From: Beverwykella pulmonaria | Lineage: Eukaryota > Ascomycota > Dothideomycetes > Pleosporales > Melanommataceae | Direction: 5' to 3' | NCBI GenBank assembly: GCA_001599595.1 | Contig: BCHH01000002.1 | Span: 1,451,021 to 1,515,020 of the forward strand | DNA: 64,000 nucleotides | Part shown: one piece after another, positions 1 to 11,745 of the stretch | How positions within the stretch are numbered: position 1 is the first letter of the stretch | Layout of the letters: each line of letters starts with the position of its first letter | Program-made: the position numbers and the translations under genes | Notes under the pieces: generated by a model | What the model was told of the DNA's origin: nothing | The model's database searches: none | The model's input: only the letters and a program-made list of their open reading frames with translations

Positions 1-290
1 GGGATTCTATGTTCAAAAGAGGAAATATATAAGGAGGACAGTTTCCTATGTTATGTTTGCTCTTTGTAGTCAACTCAAATAACTTCACTCGTCTCTTACC
101 CAGATTGATACAGCAAGTTAGTTAGTCAATTTATTGATTGGATTTACCACCCCGTTGTCTTATATCATCGTCTTCGAACCTCACAGAATAATCCTACGAC
201 ACCTACGCTTACGCACCGCCTTAGTACGGACCGGACCCAGTAAGTGTTCACCTCGTATAACATCTTGTCCTTTATAACCGCAAGCAGCCA

Positions 291-1766
291 CTATACCTTC
301 AGCCAAAAGGCACGGCAGACTAGATCAGGCCAATTTAGGCCTGTCTCCCCCACGCGGAGCTCACGGTTTACTTCAGGCCAGTATAGGCTGGCCATAAAGG
401 TAATAAAGAGCGTTGGGCGGCTGTAGCGGCGGACAATAGCCATAGAATCTTGGTAACACTGACTAATAAACCGCGAGCTCCCAAGATAGGAGGAGGGGAG
501 GACAATGCGGCGACCAATGCCTGTATCAGGCGTATCACCGCTAAGGACGGCGTCTGCTACACCACTGTACAGCTCCGTGCGGAGCTGGGCCTGGTTATTA
601 CGGATCCAGAGAAGCCGCGACTGGTCGCAGAGAGCCCAGATATCAACAAGATACTGCTGAAAGAGACGATAGAACGCAAACGGAACCGTAGTCTGGCCAG
701 AACGAGGATATAGGTAATACCGATAATACGCCTGCTGCGATAGGGAGGTTCGCTGCCGCTGGCCATTGCGATCTCGCAAGAACAGGCCAGGAGACCAGCT
801 AGGGTCACCGTGCGGAAACATTAAGACGTAATGTAGCGGCATATATGAAGGATGCGCACCGCTAATACGGTAGAATTGATAAGAGCCTCGTGCCGCTAGG
901 ACAATAGGACGCATTGTTTCAGTTGCTGCAGCGTCTGGGATAATAAGTCCTACCTCATCACTAGTTAGAATATTCTCGCGGCGGCGATCAGACCCTATCT
1001 CTAGAAACATAGCACGGCTGCCTGTAAAGACAATACTAGCGTCTACAGGAGCGTGCTGCATCTGCTCGCGGGCGGTGCGGTAGATAGCAATATACAGATT
1101 ATTAATCTCATGGAGCATAGCAGTAAGGTCAAGCAGTATTTGCAGCTCCAGTTGAGGATTCCGCTGAGAGCGGACGTTTGCGGCATACTGCGGGTCGTGG
1201 AAATAGAGCTGCGCATACCGCGGAAGCTCGCCAGCAGCCTCCTCTATCGGACCGCTTAGATGATATAGGGCACCGTGTATCTGAAAAACCTGGATGCCCT
1301 GCCCGCGGGCGCCGCGGTCCGTGGGAGTGCAGTCAACGGACGTAAAGGCAAAGGCAGCGTTGTAAGCGCGGAGCTGTTTGCGGAAATGGCGGGATTTAAC
1401 GCAGTCGTCCCGCAAGAGACGGCGAAGAAAGGTAGGCAGCGGCTGAAAGTCTGGAAGAGAAATGTCGCCGTCTAGACAGCAGGTTATAAAACAAGGAGAA
1501 GACGCAGGGGAGTTGGTTAATCGCTCTGCAAGCCAGTGGAACGCACCGCAGTACAGGCAAGTTGTTGACTGCATGCTGCCAAGGTCGTAGTAGTCATTGT
1601 CAAGAGGCCGCTGGAGAAGGGGTACAGGCAGCTGCGGTGGCAGAACGGCCAAGAGATCCTCGTCTAGGAGTCCGCCATCTAGGTCTTCCTCCTCAGAAGG
1701 GAAATCCGCATCTAGGAGTCCGCCATCTAGGTCTTCTGTAGTAGGAGTAGGAAGATCTCTGTGCAC
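291..1766 (-). pseudogene. Helitron Rep-like N-terminal fragment (decayed)
   Basis: This 491-residue open frame resembles the Helitron-like N-terminal domain of rolling-circle transposon Rep/helicase proteins. The best clue is near the C-terminus: LFITFMASLYWPEV followed by a PDLVCRAFWLK stretch, which matches the conserved block that normally precedes the HUH nickase motif. The frame then stops at 291-293. The 290 bases to the window edge, read in the same direction, show further stops and no HUH, RepHel or helicase motif, so the catalytic parts are missing. The N-terminus is acidic and carries a short internal duplication (LDGGLLD twice). The start at 1766 is simply the first Met and may not be the ancestral one. 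I read it as a broken transposon copy; an unusual host gene with a partial Rep domain is less likely. Confidence 0.72.
1663..1736. repeat. 26-bp direct repeat inside the Helitron fragment
   Basis: The 26-base string beginning tctaggagtccgcc occurs at 1663-1688 and again at 1711-1736, 48 bases apart and in frame, which encodes the doubled LDGGLLD motif. This is a local coding duplication. Confidence 0.75.
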
Positions 1767-3321
1767 AAGTCCGCTGTTTAGCTCTTCTACTGAAGACCTA
1801 GATAAAGGGGGCGGGCTGCTGCGGCGTAGCCTCTGTGGTGACGGCGGATGGGAAGCAGAGGAACGGCGAGGGCGGCGACGGTTAGTACGGGCAGTCTACG
1901 GCGTTAGCTAGCAATTTGTAGAGGAGAGAGAGGCATACAGAGGCGCAGGAGGTACACGGTTGGTATGGTGCTCCTATACAGTTTATGCGGAAAAAGGAGA
2001 GCGGTCAATATATCCTGCAGGCGGTGCAGAACGTTGCAGACGAAGGCTGGCTTACAGCTAGAGAGAAGTCAGGGGGGTCGATAGCCTGCTGGCGTTGCTG
2101 TTGACGGGGACCGCGCGGCATATCTACGATGGGGAACGGTAGGGGAGAGGGAAAAAAAAAATAGAAAAACGGTAAAAACGGTACAAAAAACGGTGACAAG
2201 AAAGGGAAACGGAAAAGAAGAAAAAGGGGATTAAGAGCCGTGCGTTGGCACGGAACGGAAAAACACAGGACCGTTGAAGATGCAGCGCGACGCTAACGAG
2301 GGCACGGACAGAAAACGACAACTTTGCACGACGACAGCACCACGTACAGGGCATAATAAAGTGTGAGAGTAGCAGGAGGAGGTAGCGGCAGATTTTACGG
2401 TACTAACAGTACTAGTTTCAAGGGGTGCAGGGGGGTGGATGCTGACTTGAAAACGTTCTGTTTATAATAAGAATTTTCTCGGCCGGCAGCTTTTCGGCAG
2501 CTGGAAAATGGAGCTTCGAAAAGGAGTCGAAAAAGAGGTCGAAATCCTCATCTCACCATCCAAATACAAGGCAAGATATTAATTCCTAGGTCGCATCTTA
2601 AAGCATCTATGAAGCTGAGTCTATCTACGTCTTTTTCCTGTCAGATAAGCGTCGTGGCGGAAAAATCAGGGCGAGAAGTCGAAAAAGTCGACTTTCTGAG
2701 CTTGGTGTGTGACGGAGCTCGGGCGCTGCGCCAAGAACTCGCAAACATTTGCAAGCGATAAATCGCTCCGTGCTGTAGACTTAGCTCCGAAGCTTCTTTC
2801 CTTCTAGTCCCAAAACAATACACAGCACTTTCTGATAACCTTGTTTTGCACCACTGAGGGTTGTTTTTCTGACGAGAAAGCGCGCCGCCAGAATTTAGCG
2901 ACAGGGTCGCCAAATTTAGGGAGTAGGCTCCTAAAATCGGCGGTGTCCCCCCGCCCCTGGATGCTGTTTTCAACGTATGTAAGCGGGATGCAAACACGTC
3001 GAAGGCGGTGAGCTTAGCACGATGGTCCGTAGCCATGGCGGGGTGGTCCGGGTCAATTCCCGTATCCCAGCCACGTAGGTTGTGTATCCTGACTCCGTTA
3101 CAATTGTCGACTGGTCGTACTTACAAAGTTGAGATCAAGGGTGAGCGTGGACGGGTTGTCACGCTAGGGCGGGATTGTAGCGCCAGATATTCGCGAAGCG
3201 TTCAAGTGCCAGGGAGAGTCGGCTCCTAGCTTCATTTAGCGAGTCTTCATCACTTGCACAAACATCTACTACGTCGTTGTGAGATGGGTGTCAATGGAAA
3301 TGTACATTCAGTGCGGAGCTA
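1767..3321. other. Gene-poor stretch next to the Helitron remnant
   Basis: I see no convincing gene here. On the minus strand a short frame beginning at 2121 (MPRGPRQQQRQQA) may be an ancestral 5' exon of the Helitron protein, but it ends after 38 codons. A 131-codon minus-strand frame at 2641-3036 matches nothing I recognise. A hairpin lies at 2892-2916. The stretch is probably transposon-derived flank. Confidence 0.4.
2892..2916. repeat. Inverted repeat (hairpin)
   Basis: An 11-base arm at 2892-2902 (aatttagcgac) pairs with 2906-2916 (gtcgccaaatt) with one mismatch and a 3-base loop. A second weaker inverted pair (ttagggag/ctcctaa) follows at about 2915-2934. Such structures occur at transposon termini, but no matching second terminus was found. 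Confidence 0.5.
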
Positions 3322-5425
3322 TTATTCTACTGAGCCCTTTTGCCATCGATATTCCAGAAAGCGCGTACAACCGAAGGTAAGAGCCGTCAATGATATCGTT
3401 GTAAGAACATATATCCAGAATTGAGAGGCTACTACCAAATGAGTGCTTTGGCCGCCGGAGTCGACCTCCTGCTTTAGTTGCACTAGGTTAGAGCTGAATA
3501 TTGTCTGTTGACTGTCTGTTAGCGTCATAATGATAGATTCAAGATGCAACAAACCGCTATGAGCGACGCTGGAAGGAATATAGTAGCTATTGTAGTCAAT
3601 GCTTTCATCGCCTTAGTATCTTTGTGTGCGTGACCTGCCAGCGTAGCAGAATCAGAGTTCTGGTTGTGAATCCGTGAAGTAAGATCCCTAAGGAATAGGA
3701 TATGCCTTTCAGATTCCTTGCTTATTGCCTGTAGATTCTGAAGGTTGCGAAAATCGATTATCTTCGATAGCTATTTGATAATGAGCATTTTCTTCCTTGA
3801 CGAATTGACCTCTTCATGAGAGAGATGTAGAAGATGGATTCCTACTAGATCAGAAGTACCCTGAACATTATCCATTAACACCCTGGTATTTTGCTGGTGG
3901 ACCTCAATATCATCAGCATATGCACCAATTGAATTGATGACTTTTTGGTTGCCTGTAGTGATTCCCAAACTATCGAGCCTATAGCAGTGCTCCTTCAATT
4001 TACCTGCAACAGCCATGCAAGACTTTAGCACTGAAGATGCTCTCAAAATCTTGCTTCGCAGCTGTTGCAGACATTGCAAGTCCAAGAAGGTGATTTGGTA
4101 ATCGTGCATGGTTTTAACTCCTATCTTGGAGAAGCATGCCTTTTCGTCCTAACATTGTGAGGTCTGAGTGTCCCTAACTTGAGGCGGATATGATACACTT
4201 ACTATATCACGTAGTTCTCTATCAAGACTTCTGATATACTCACCCCAATTGTCTACTGTAGCCAAAAGGAGGAGCGCGTGGTGCGCCATAGGGCTATCAC
4301 CTTCGTCCTGAGAGCCTGATTGCTTCCCTAACGCCTTCTCCAATCCCTGTCTTGTGGAGCTGGATAATTGTAAGAAAATCCAAGCCGAGTGGCGACGCTC
4401 CAATTTCGCTTGTTGATAGACACCCGTTTGACGTAGAGACCATGGATCTCCGCGGTTTCGGCCGTTTTTCTCCATAAATTGGAGAATGTATGATATCTCT
4501 AAAAGCTATGAGTAGATATCAACGATAATTTCATTAAACAACTCGCCATAATCGTGTTGGATCCCATATTCTGGGTTCACTTGGGTCGTAGAATCAGTTG
4601 GGACACGGATGTGGGCATGGAACGTTTGACGTTTGGGTAATTGGTGCGCTATCTTCGAGCCAAATTCATCCACGACATGTCGGAATCGCGTAGAAACGTG
4701 TTCGTGGCTGAGGATCAGTTGAAACACTTCTGCGCTGATCTGTAACTGGCCCCAGGAAAATATTTGAGGGATTAAACTACATTGAGAGCGTCATTGATAC
4801 AGGCGTATTTTCGTAGTTAATGAATAAAAGCCTACTAGTAAGTCTGCTCGTCTTTATTTCGCCGGCACTATGGCTCAGTTAGAATATCAAGCAATATCCT
4901 CTAAAAACTCTGTCTCTTCATGGCTGTAGAGTATTGTAGCAGTATTCAGAAAAGCGATGCACCTACGCTGAACTCTTTCGCAAGACTTTCCATATTTGAA
5001 ATGGTTTCATTCTTGATGCGACTATTATTCGATCCCGGGGCCTGGCTAACATGAGCATCTCCGTTCACTGTTTCAGAACATGTCGAGCTAATTTCATTGT
5101 CGTATAGCAAGCGCAATATCTGAAATCTATACTCGTGCCGCTCAAACAATCGTGTTTGGTCTTCGGGAGAAAACTCGTGATGAAAACCCATGGCTATAGC
5201 AATTTGACGTACACCAAATCCACCCACACGATTGCCGCAAGGGCGAGGGGGAAAGCTAGTTAAAGCACTGGACTCTGAAGCGCCTGATGCATCATGTGAT
5301 AGCAGGGGCCTAGCATGAACCATGGCGACGTGGCTCCATATATCATATGTTGTGATAAGGCAGCATAACACAGCGAATAAATTGCGGCTCATAGGCTCTC
5401 TTGTTCTACAGCGTATCTCCTGCAA
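3322..5425 (-). CDS. CorA-like transporter-domain protein, fungal-specific family
   Basis: This is a multi-exon gene of a large fungal family annotated as CorA-like, with a soluble N-terminal region and two C-terminal membrane helices. Family landmarks appear in order: WGQLQISAEVF and a following VVDEFG; GDPWSLRQTGVYQQ with a WIFLQ; a DNWGEYI; a VQGTSDL; then IFLPASLIA joined to TIFSSNLVQL and a second helix (FWIYVLTTISLTALTF). Three introns are clear and in frame: 4149-4202 (GTAAGT..TTAG), 3771-3845 and 3505-3554. Exons 3846-4148, 3555-3770 and 3322-3504 read without a stop. The 5' half is less certain: an exon begins near 4776, and an open frame at 4946-5425 looks like the N-terminal exon, but I could not fix the junctions near 4500-4600 and 4780-4966. 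It may be intact or slightly decayed. Magnesium transport is not shown; many members lack a demonstrated function. Confidence 0.62.
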
Positions 5426-6589
5426 GGAAGCAAGGCTATCGGAGGACTATGTGAATTTCCGGTCAAGGCAGCTGGAGAATTCCGCCTAGTGCCAGCGGTA
5501 TAAAACTCGCGCGAAGCGCGTTCAGTCAGCCTTCCTATCAGACTTCGCCAAATGGAGACTCAAACTCTTTCTAACAAATACATCGTTAAAGCTGTACTTT
5601 CGCAGCTATTAACCAGACTCTTTCAGAATAACTACTCAGTTGATGTACCATAGCTATACCATACTTCGAGGAAACTCTCCTGACCGTTACAATAGGCTCA
5701 AGCAGCGAATTTCATTCTTACGATACCTCGAAAACTAACAAACGTATGCTCTATCCGACAATTGGGGATTAATTAATTCTAAGAAAATACAGGCCGAAAT
5801 CGAGCAATTGCAGAAGGACTCCAATCTCAGTTAAGGCACGTATCGACATTTTTCTACCAGCACAGATTCTAAGTGAATGATAGAACTTTTGCAAGCGTGA
5901 GTTTGAGCACGCCATCATTTGAAAGATGAATGATGCTACAATTAGATTACATGGTAACCGCCATTAGTTGGAGTTCTATCATTGCCATGGAAAGCAAAGA
6001 CCACGCGCATAGGAGGGAGGTGTAGAGAACTCTCCCTAAAACATTATTTTCAGGATAGGAGCCATCAGTTCAATCAATCTACTTTCAGCCCCTTCGCACT
6101 TGCGGCAACCATCATTCGTTACCTTTTTTACGTCTGTCTTGTGCTTAACAGACCGCTTCAATGCGCTCCCGATAAGCCTTACGGCTTGGTGGTCGGCGCG
6201 GCTTGCTTGCGCTTGTCAATACTTAGTTGCTCTTCTAACGGGCAGGCCGCTATGAATAGTTCACTCAATCAGTTGTCGTTTAGGCCTACCATAACGTCAA
6301 CGGGTGACAGAGGGTTCCATTCTAAAGCAGGAACCTTAGAAGCACACTACAGCGTACAAACAAGGCAGCAATCGCGCACAAATTCCGCAGTACAGGAGCT
6401 AGATAGCGGATAGATGGTAATAGCAATTAGATTGGGTGCGACGCTAGCCCATTAGGATGTGGTATGTAGCGAACAACTATGCAATATGAAAGTGGGCTAG
6501 GTAAACGAATAGGATGGCGGAGAGTCTATCGACTCTAACCCCCAAAAGACAATGAAGTTTGAGGATGCCTTCAAGCCGAACTTTATGAG
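5426..6589. other. Intergenic, no supported gene
   Basis: This separates the CorA-like gene from the 3' end of the kinase gene. A TATA-like string (ggtataaaac) lies near 5498. A 143-codon plus-strand frame at 5982-6413 lacks recognisable motifs and I do not call it. Confidence 0.4.
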
Positions 6590-9409
6590 CTAATAGGGCG
6601 GTTTCAACCGACTAACTACTAGCCTATCAAAGCGAAGATGTACGGACTTCGTATCGTTTGCTTGGCCAGCGCCATGGTCCAACTCACCAAAGTCCTCTTC
6701 CAAGCATATTCTCACGGCCTCGAAATAGCGTTTCCCCATGTATTCTTTGAGTAATGGTACTCGTTCTCTCAGAATATTCCTTCGATTTTCTTCAAAAGTA
6801 CCCGTATACTTCTTCGACAGTTCACCAATGGGCCGCCACAGGCCGATTTCTAGAAGGAGAATGCCAAGACTATAGTAGTCGTATTCGATGCGGTATCTTC
6901 GAGAGTCTTTCAAGTATTCAGGATGTTGATAGACTTTGGCGTTCGCGTACAATTCTGTAAGCCCTTGGGTGAATGCTGAGATTTCGTCAGGGCGGCTATG
7001 ATGAAAGCCGAGAACATACGGCTCCTGGAGCCACTCGTTTTGCTGCCTTCCTCCGACATTGAAGAACGCAACATTAGACGATACGAGGGCCTTGTGTAGC
7101 CATCCAACCGAGTGGAACTCTAAGACACATCTAGCTAGGGTGTGTGCCAGTTTAAGCTTGTCGTCAAGAGCAGGGCGGTCCAGCACTGACTCCAGAGGCT
7201 TCGCGATCAACTTTTCCAAAGTCTCAGGCGCCAGATTTGGCCGGTCTTGCCAAGGCGACCGGGGAAAGTCGTAAACAAGGCCGAAAGCAAGTTTGCTTGG
7301 GTCGTGAAAGAAGCCAGCACAGTTAAGTGCACGAAACTCCACGGGTTTGTCTCTACCTAGCACATCAGCTATGGCATTGACCCGGCCGAAAAGCTGGTGG
7401 TTTATTGTGTCATCGGCTCGCTTGCGTCCATAAGATCGCCATTCTACCAGTACCTGGCGAGAGACACCGTTTTCCTGCAATGACGCAAGATTGTGATGGC
7501 CCAATCTAGGCCCAATCTCGGGAAGCTTGATGAGCTTTTCTTCTCCCCCTGTTTTATCGTTCGCCATCACCAAATGGGTCATATGCTTTAGAGTTGCTCG
7601 CGCTTTTATTTCTTTGTCGAGATAGAGGTTATCTCCGATTTTCGAAAGTAAATCATCGTCTACTCTTTCAACCATAGCTTCCTTGAAATAGCTCCTTGCT
7701 TTTTCTTGTAACACTCCACCTAGAAGCTCTCCAAGGCGATCGTTAAGCTGACCCAGCGGAAGAACTCTTCCACTTTGCTCTTGTGATGGCAGCGATTCAA
7801 CATAGCTTCGAATGTCGAACAGACAGCCTAATATGGATTCATAGGCAAATGTCTGTTCTGAGGGAATGTCGCTAATCGCATCTGGTGAGGTATCCGTTTC
7901 TAGCATCCCAAGCGAATATTTCCATGCCTCAAATCGCTTCTGTTCAATAAAAGCATCAAAAGAGTTGCCTTGAGAGAAGGCTTTGACAAGTATTTCATCA
8001 ATAGACTCTATAACCGCTCGCACTGCAATGAGCTGAAGCCTCGCTGTGACTTCCTTAGCTTTCGGCCTCTCCTTCTCGTCAAGGGAAAGCATAGCTCGAG
8101 CTAGCTTAAGAAGAGCTTTGCATGTCTTCAGCGCCTCTGCCTCTAAACTTGAAAGCCAGCTATCCACAGCAGGATTCGGTTGTCCAGGCCCGCAATGGAA
8201 AAGGGCAAAATGCCACTGTCTTTTATCGAACCCCCGTTGCTTGTTGAAGGTTTTTACGCCGTCCGGCCCAAGAATCATGTAGGAGACCACTTCCGTGATG
8301 ATGCAGCCAAATGACCAGATGTCGCTGGAGCGACGAATGACATGTTTTCGGAAGCTTCCGTCAAGATCTTCACATTCTGGCGCGAGATAACTGTCAGCAC
8401 CTTTTCCAAACATGGATCCGGAGCCCTCTGATAACGGCCGAAACTTTGAAAGGCCGAAGTCAGCAAGTATCCACTTGTTCTCTGATACAAGGATATTCTT
8501 AGGTTTCAGATCGTGATGGCAGCCTATCAGATCTAAATCAAGCCTGCGCTCAACGAAATTGTGAACGTGCTCAACAGCAGAGGACAGCCCGACAAGGGCA
8601 ATCACAAATGATTCGTTCGATTCGAAAGACGTCCCTTGTCGATCACAGGCCAGAAGATTCGCAAGTGTACCGCCTTCAGCTCGTGGAAAGATCAAATTAT
8701 GTCTGTCCTTATGCGTGTATGAAGCCAGGAGCTCCAGGATGTTTGGATGCTTTAGGTGCACGAGGATCGAAAGATTCTTCAGCTCAATTTGGTGCTCTTT
8801 GCTGTCATTCAGCTCCTTCCGGACGAGCTTGCATGTGTTAGCGCCACTGGTATGCTAAGCAGAGATACAAGGTGTTCATACCCTGCTAGGAAAGATGCCA
8901 TCAAGCTGCTGGTGATCATGGTCTAGTTCGATTTCATACACAGTACCAAACCCGCCCTTGTCAATTTTCTTATCCCTTATGAAGGGAATGATAGACCTTT
9001 CATCAAGGCACTTATTAATCGTGCCGCGAGAGAAGACTGGCACCGCAACCTCCCACTGCCATTCGAAAAAATCTTTGGCAGAAGGAATCCATGGGCGCTG
9101 CTCCAAGAAACCCAGTGAAAAAGGCAATTTCTGATCATACAATTCACCCATTTCGATGAATTTGGAAACACAGCCAACTTGATCGGTCAAGAGGAGGACA
9201 GCAAAGATATTAATCCCACTGGCGAAGATACATTCGGCTATCTCGTCTAAGTGATTAGGATCTACGTCGGCGGCTTTCAGCGCTTCCCAGAGTGCGTTTT
9301 TCGACAACGTGTCGCGAAGAGAAAGCTGAGGGATGAACCATCGGTAATCTGCATTCTCGCGGCGTAGATTCTTAAGTCGCAGCTTGAGATCCTCTAAATT
9401 GTGAGCCAT
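6590..9409 (-). CDS. Ser/Thr protein kinase with C-terminal pseudokinase-like domain
   Basis: There are two exons, 8882-9409 and 6590-8827, with a 54-nt intron at 8828-8881 (GTATGA..GCTAAC..AAG), giving 921 residues. A roughly 145-residue N-terminal region precedes a full kinase domain: glycine loop GGFGTVY near residue 153, LVRKEL carrying the likely VAIK-type lysine just after the intron, HHDLKPKN near 280, ADFGLSK near 300 and an APE. The C-terminal third is a second kinase-like fold of the type found in fungal HeLo/prion-associated proteins. It shows VLVEWRSYG, a FRALNCAGFF, GWLHKALVSSN where HRDLKxxN would be, and YDYYSLGILLLEIGLW. Its catalytic Asp is replaced (LHKAL), so it is probably inactive and may be a regulatory module. 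The gene is divergent from the kinase relic at 9983. Its role is unknown; signalling in allorecognition or stress is an inference from family context. Confidence 0.85.
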
Positions 9410-9982
9410 GAGTTGGCCTACACAGATAAGCCAGTGGCAGTAGTATACTTGTTCGTTCTTCGGCGGAGGACTAGCTATTGCGGAAGGCGGAGTTTGCTTG
9501 GGGAGATGTGCAGATCTTAGGGTGCTAGTGGATTGCTAGGAGTATGCTTTCCCGGGTCTAGCTGTCCTGCAGAGAATCAAAAACGCTGACCGAATCCTAG
9601 ATAGTTGACGGGTGAGTCACTAGGTAACACGTTAATGAACCAGCCGTGGAAAGGCTAATTTGACTTAGTCAAGGCTAGGTGGCAGCGCATGCTGGCCATG
9701 AATGCTAAGGCTGTCTCTCGAATGAATGAGATGGGTTACTTCACAGATTTTATACAAGGCTGAGGTAGAATAAAGTGACTGGCGTCTAAACCCCGCACCG
9801 GTCAAGCTAGGCGCATCCTAGGGCGGGGTTCGATGAGGCTGAAACCCAGCTTGCCGCTGTTAGGACAGCAGGAGCCACCACCATGACAGTTTTATGGCCA
9901 CGCTCGACTCTCCTACGCCACCCCGACTAGATCCTAGTCTCCACTCAAGAAGGACACTACCCAAAGGTATCGCGGATTTGCT
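9410..9982. promoter_or_regulatory. Shared divergent promoter region between two kinase genes
   Basis: These 573 bases separate the start of the minus-strand dual kinase (9409) from the earliest start of the plus-strand kinase (9983). I see no open frame of note and no clear TATA element. Confidence 0.35.
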
Positions 9983-11196
9983 GTGTGCCTCTCATATATC
10001 GTTCCTATACCAGACTCAAGATCTCGAGAAACTCCTTTCGATAGCAGGATGTCAGTAACAGCGAAGCTTTTCCAGTTCACTGATGCCTCTTTGCAGGTAG
10101 AGCAGGAGAAGGGTAGTCAGTACGATTTCATCACCTTTCTTGCCGTCGTCCAGAAGCTACAGATTAGCATTCTACCGATTACATGGCAAGCAGCACTTGA
10201 GCCTATCGGAGCAGGGGCAACGAGTACAGTTAGAGAGGCCTTGTTCGATATCCAGACGAGTCTCGCTTTCAAATGTGTCTCCGACCTACAGAAGGATCGT
10301 GAAGAGGAAGCAAAGATTATTGGTGCAGTCATCAGCGAAATTATTTTCCTTAGTCGCCCATATATCCGCAATCATCCGTACATCGCTGAACTACAAGGAA
10401 TCTGTTGGGATATCCCATCCAATAACCAAGTCTGGCCAGTCTTAGTGCTGGAGAAGTCACATCACGGAGATCTATACAGCTTTAAAGAAAGGAGTGGGGA
10501 GGGAACTAGACATTGCCAATCGATTAAAGCTCTGTATCAACGTCGCTATTACAATCTCGGACATGCACTACTACAGTAGGTTCCCCGGCGAATTGACTAG
10601 AGATATTTACAGCTAAGTCAATACTAGAAATGGTACACGGAGATATTAAACCGGATAACGTCCTTGTTTTCAAAGATACCACTGGTGCGTATATAGCAAG
10701 AGTTGCAGACTTTGGATATTCAACTCCATTTGTGGACAAAGATGAATTAGTTAAACTACCGCACACACCACCATGGTATGCACCTGAACACGATGAACGC
10801 GGGAGATTCAAGCCAGCACAGGCACGGAAAACAGACATCTTCTCCTTCAGCATACTATGCCTATGGGTGCTCTTTGAAAAGCATCTGCCAGGAATGACAC
10901 CATTGCCACATGAAGCGCAGTGGGCTGAACGATACCTCCGAGACAATAAACAGGAGAATCTAGACTTGATAATCCTTCAGGGTCTGAAAAAAGACGATAA
11001 GTTGGCTCTGCTTAGCCGGCAGCTTGTTCTAGCCGAGCCGGGTCTGGACAATGGCGAGCAGGAAGCGCTTGCGCGTTTTCTGAACGCATCCTTAGCTTGC
11101 AATCCAGACAAGCGCGATAGCGACCTTGAGCAGTTCATGAAGGAGGTAGCGGTAGATCGGTATGATTACAGCGTAGTTGAAATTGTTTTTTGCTAA
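9983..11196 (+). pseudogene. Second Ser/Thr kinase, frameshifted
   Basis: The kinase features run in order: GAGATSTVREA glycine loop, SLAFKCV with the ATP-binding lysine, a VLEKSHHGDLY hinge, MVHGDIKPDN catalytic loop, VADFGYS, and PPWYAPE. A 52-nt intron at 10576-10627 (GTAGGT..ACTAG) joins the helix before the catalytic loop to MVHGDIKPDN. Upstream of it the frame is broken. The frame that is correct before about 10495 runs into nonsense, while the next frame reads RELDIANRLKLC as expected for the family. The break falls in a run of four G at 10496-10499, so a single-base length change accounts for it. The frame ends at 11196 in a non-family tail (VVEIVFC) without the usual C-terminal repeats. 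The start could be 9983 or 10049 (MSVTAKLF). I favour a recent pseudogene; a sequencing indel would also explain it. Confidence 0.68.
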
Positions 11197-11745
11197 CTCT
11201 TGAAAGAACGAACTACCAGGGGCGCGTTAGTGCCATTATGGTAAGTTCTTGACCGGGCAAAGAATTGAGCGGAGCCTCAGGCGGAGGGTCAGGTTCAGGC
11301 AATGGTGGAGACGGGTGTGGTGGAGGGGAGGAAAACCAGCTTAACCCGAACTTGGGGAGCATGTTTAATATATCTAGTTCAAAATTTGGGCTTCACTTGC
11401 GGCGTGGTCCAGGTAACAGTGTGTTGGTATGTTGTTGAAAGGTGCCGGCTTCTGTACTTTGCATATTTTTCCTATTTTGCTTGTTTGTTTGCCCTTTGCT
11501 ATTTTGTTTCCATTTAGATATTCCATGGCGGAGCTGGGCCCGAGACCATCTCGCGCAGCAGAACCGGCTGAGCGAGATCACGTGCAGCATCAAACTCAGC
11601 CATCTGCCCCGTTCGAGCAGCGCCGGCTCGATCTGGCCTAGCTCTTGCGCCTCCCAAACATGCTACTATACAAATACTCAAACCCCTATGCCCTGCGAGA
11701 GAGGGTGTGGAGCAAAGCAATCTATATCACGCCTCCCCTTCGTGA
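11197..11745. other. Intergenic between convergent genes
   Basis: This is the 3' flank of the plus-strand kinase and of the minus-strand NTPase-nuclease gene. I see nothing coding; several short overlapping frames at 11300-11720 lack motifs. Confidence 0.4.

Noticed and set aside
5982..6413. 143-codon plus-strand frame
   Set aside because: No domain, no splice partners and no family motif; it lies in a flank of accessory genes where chance frames of this size occur.
10490..10630. Programmed frameshift in the kinase
   Set aside because: No slippery heptamer or downstream structure was seen; a simple G-run indel explains it.
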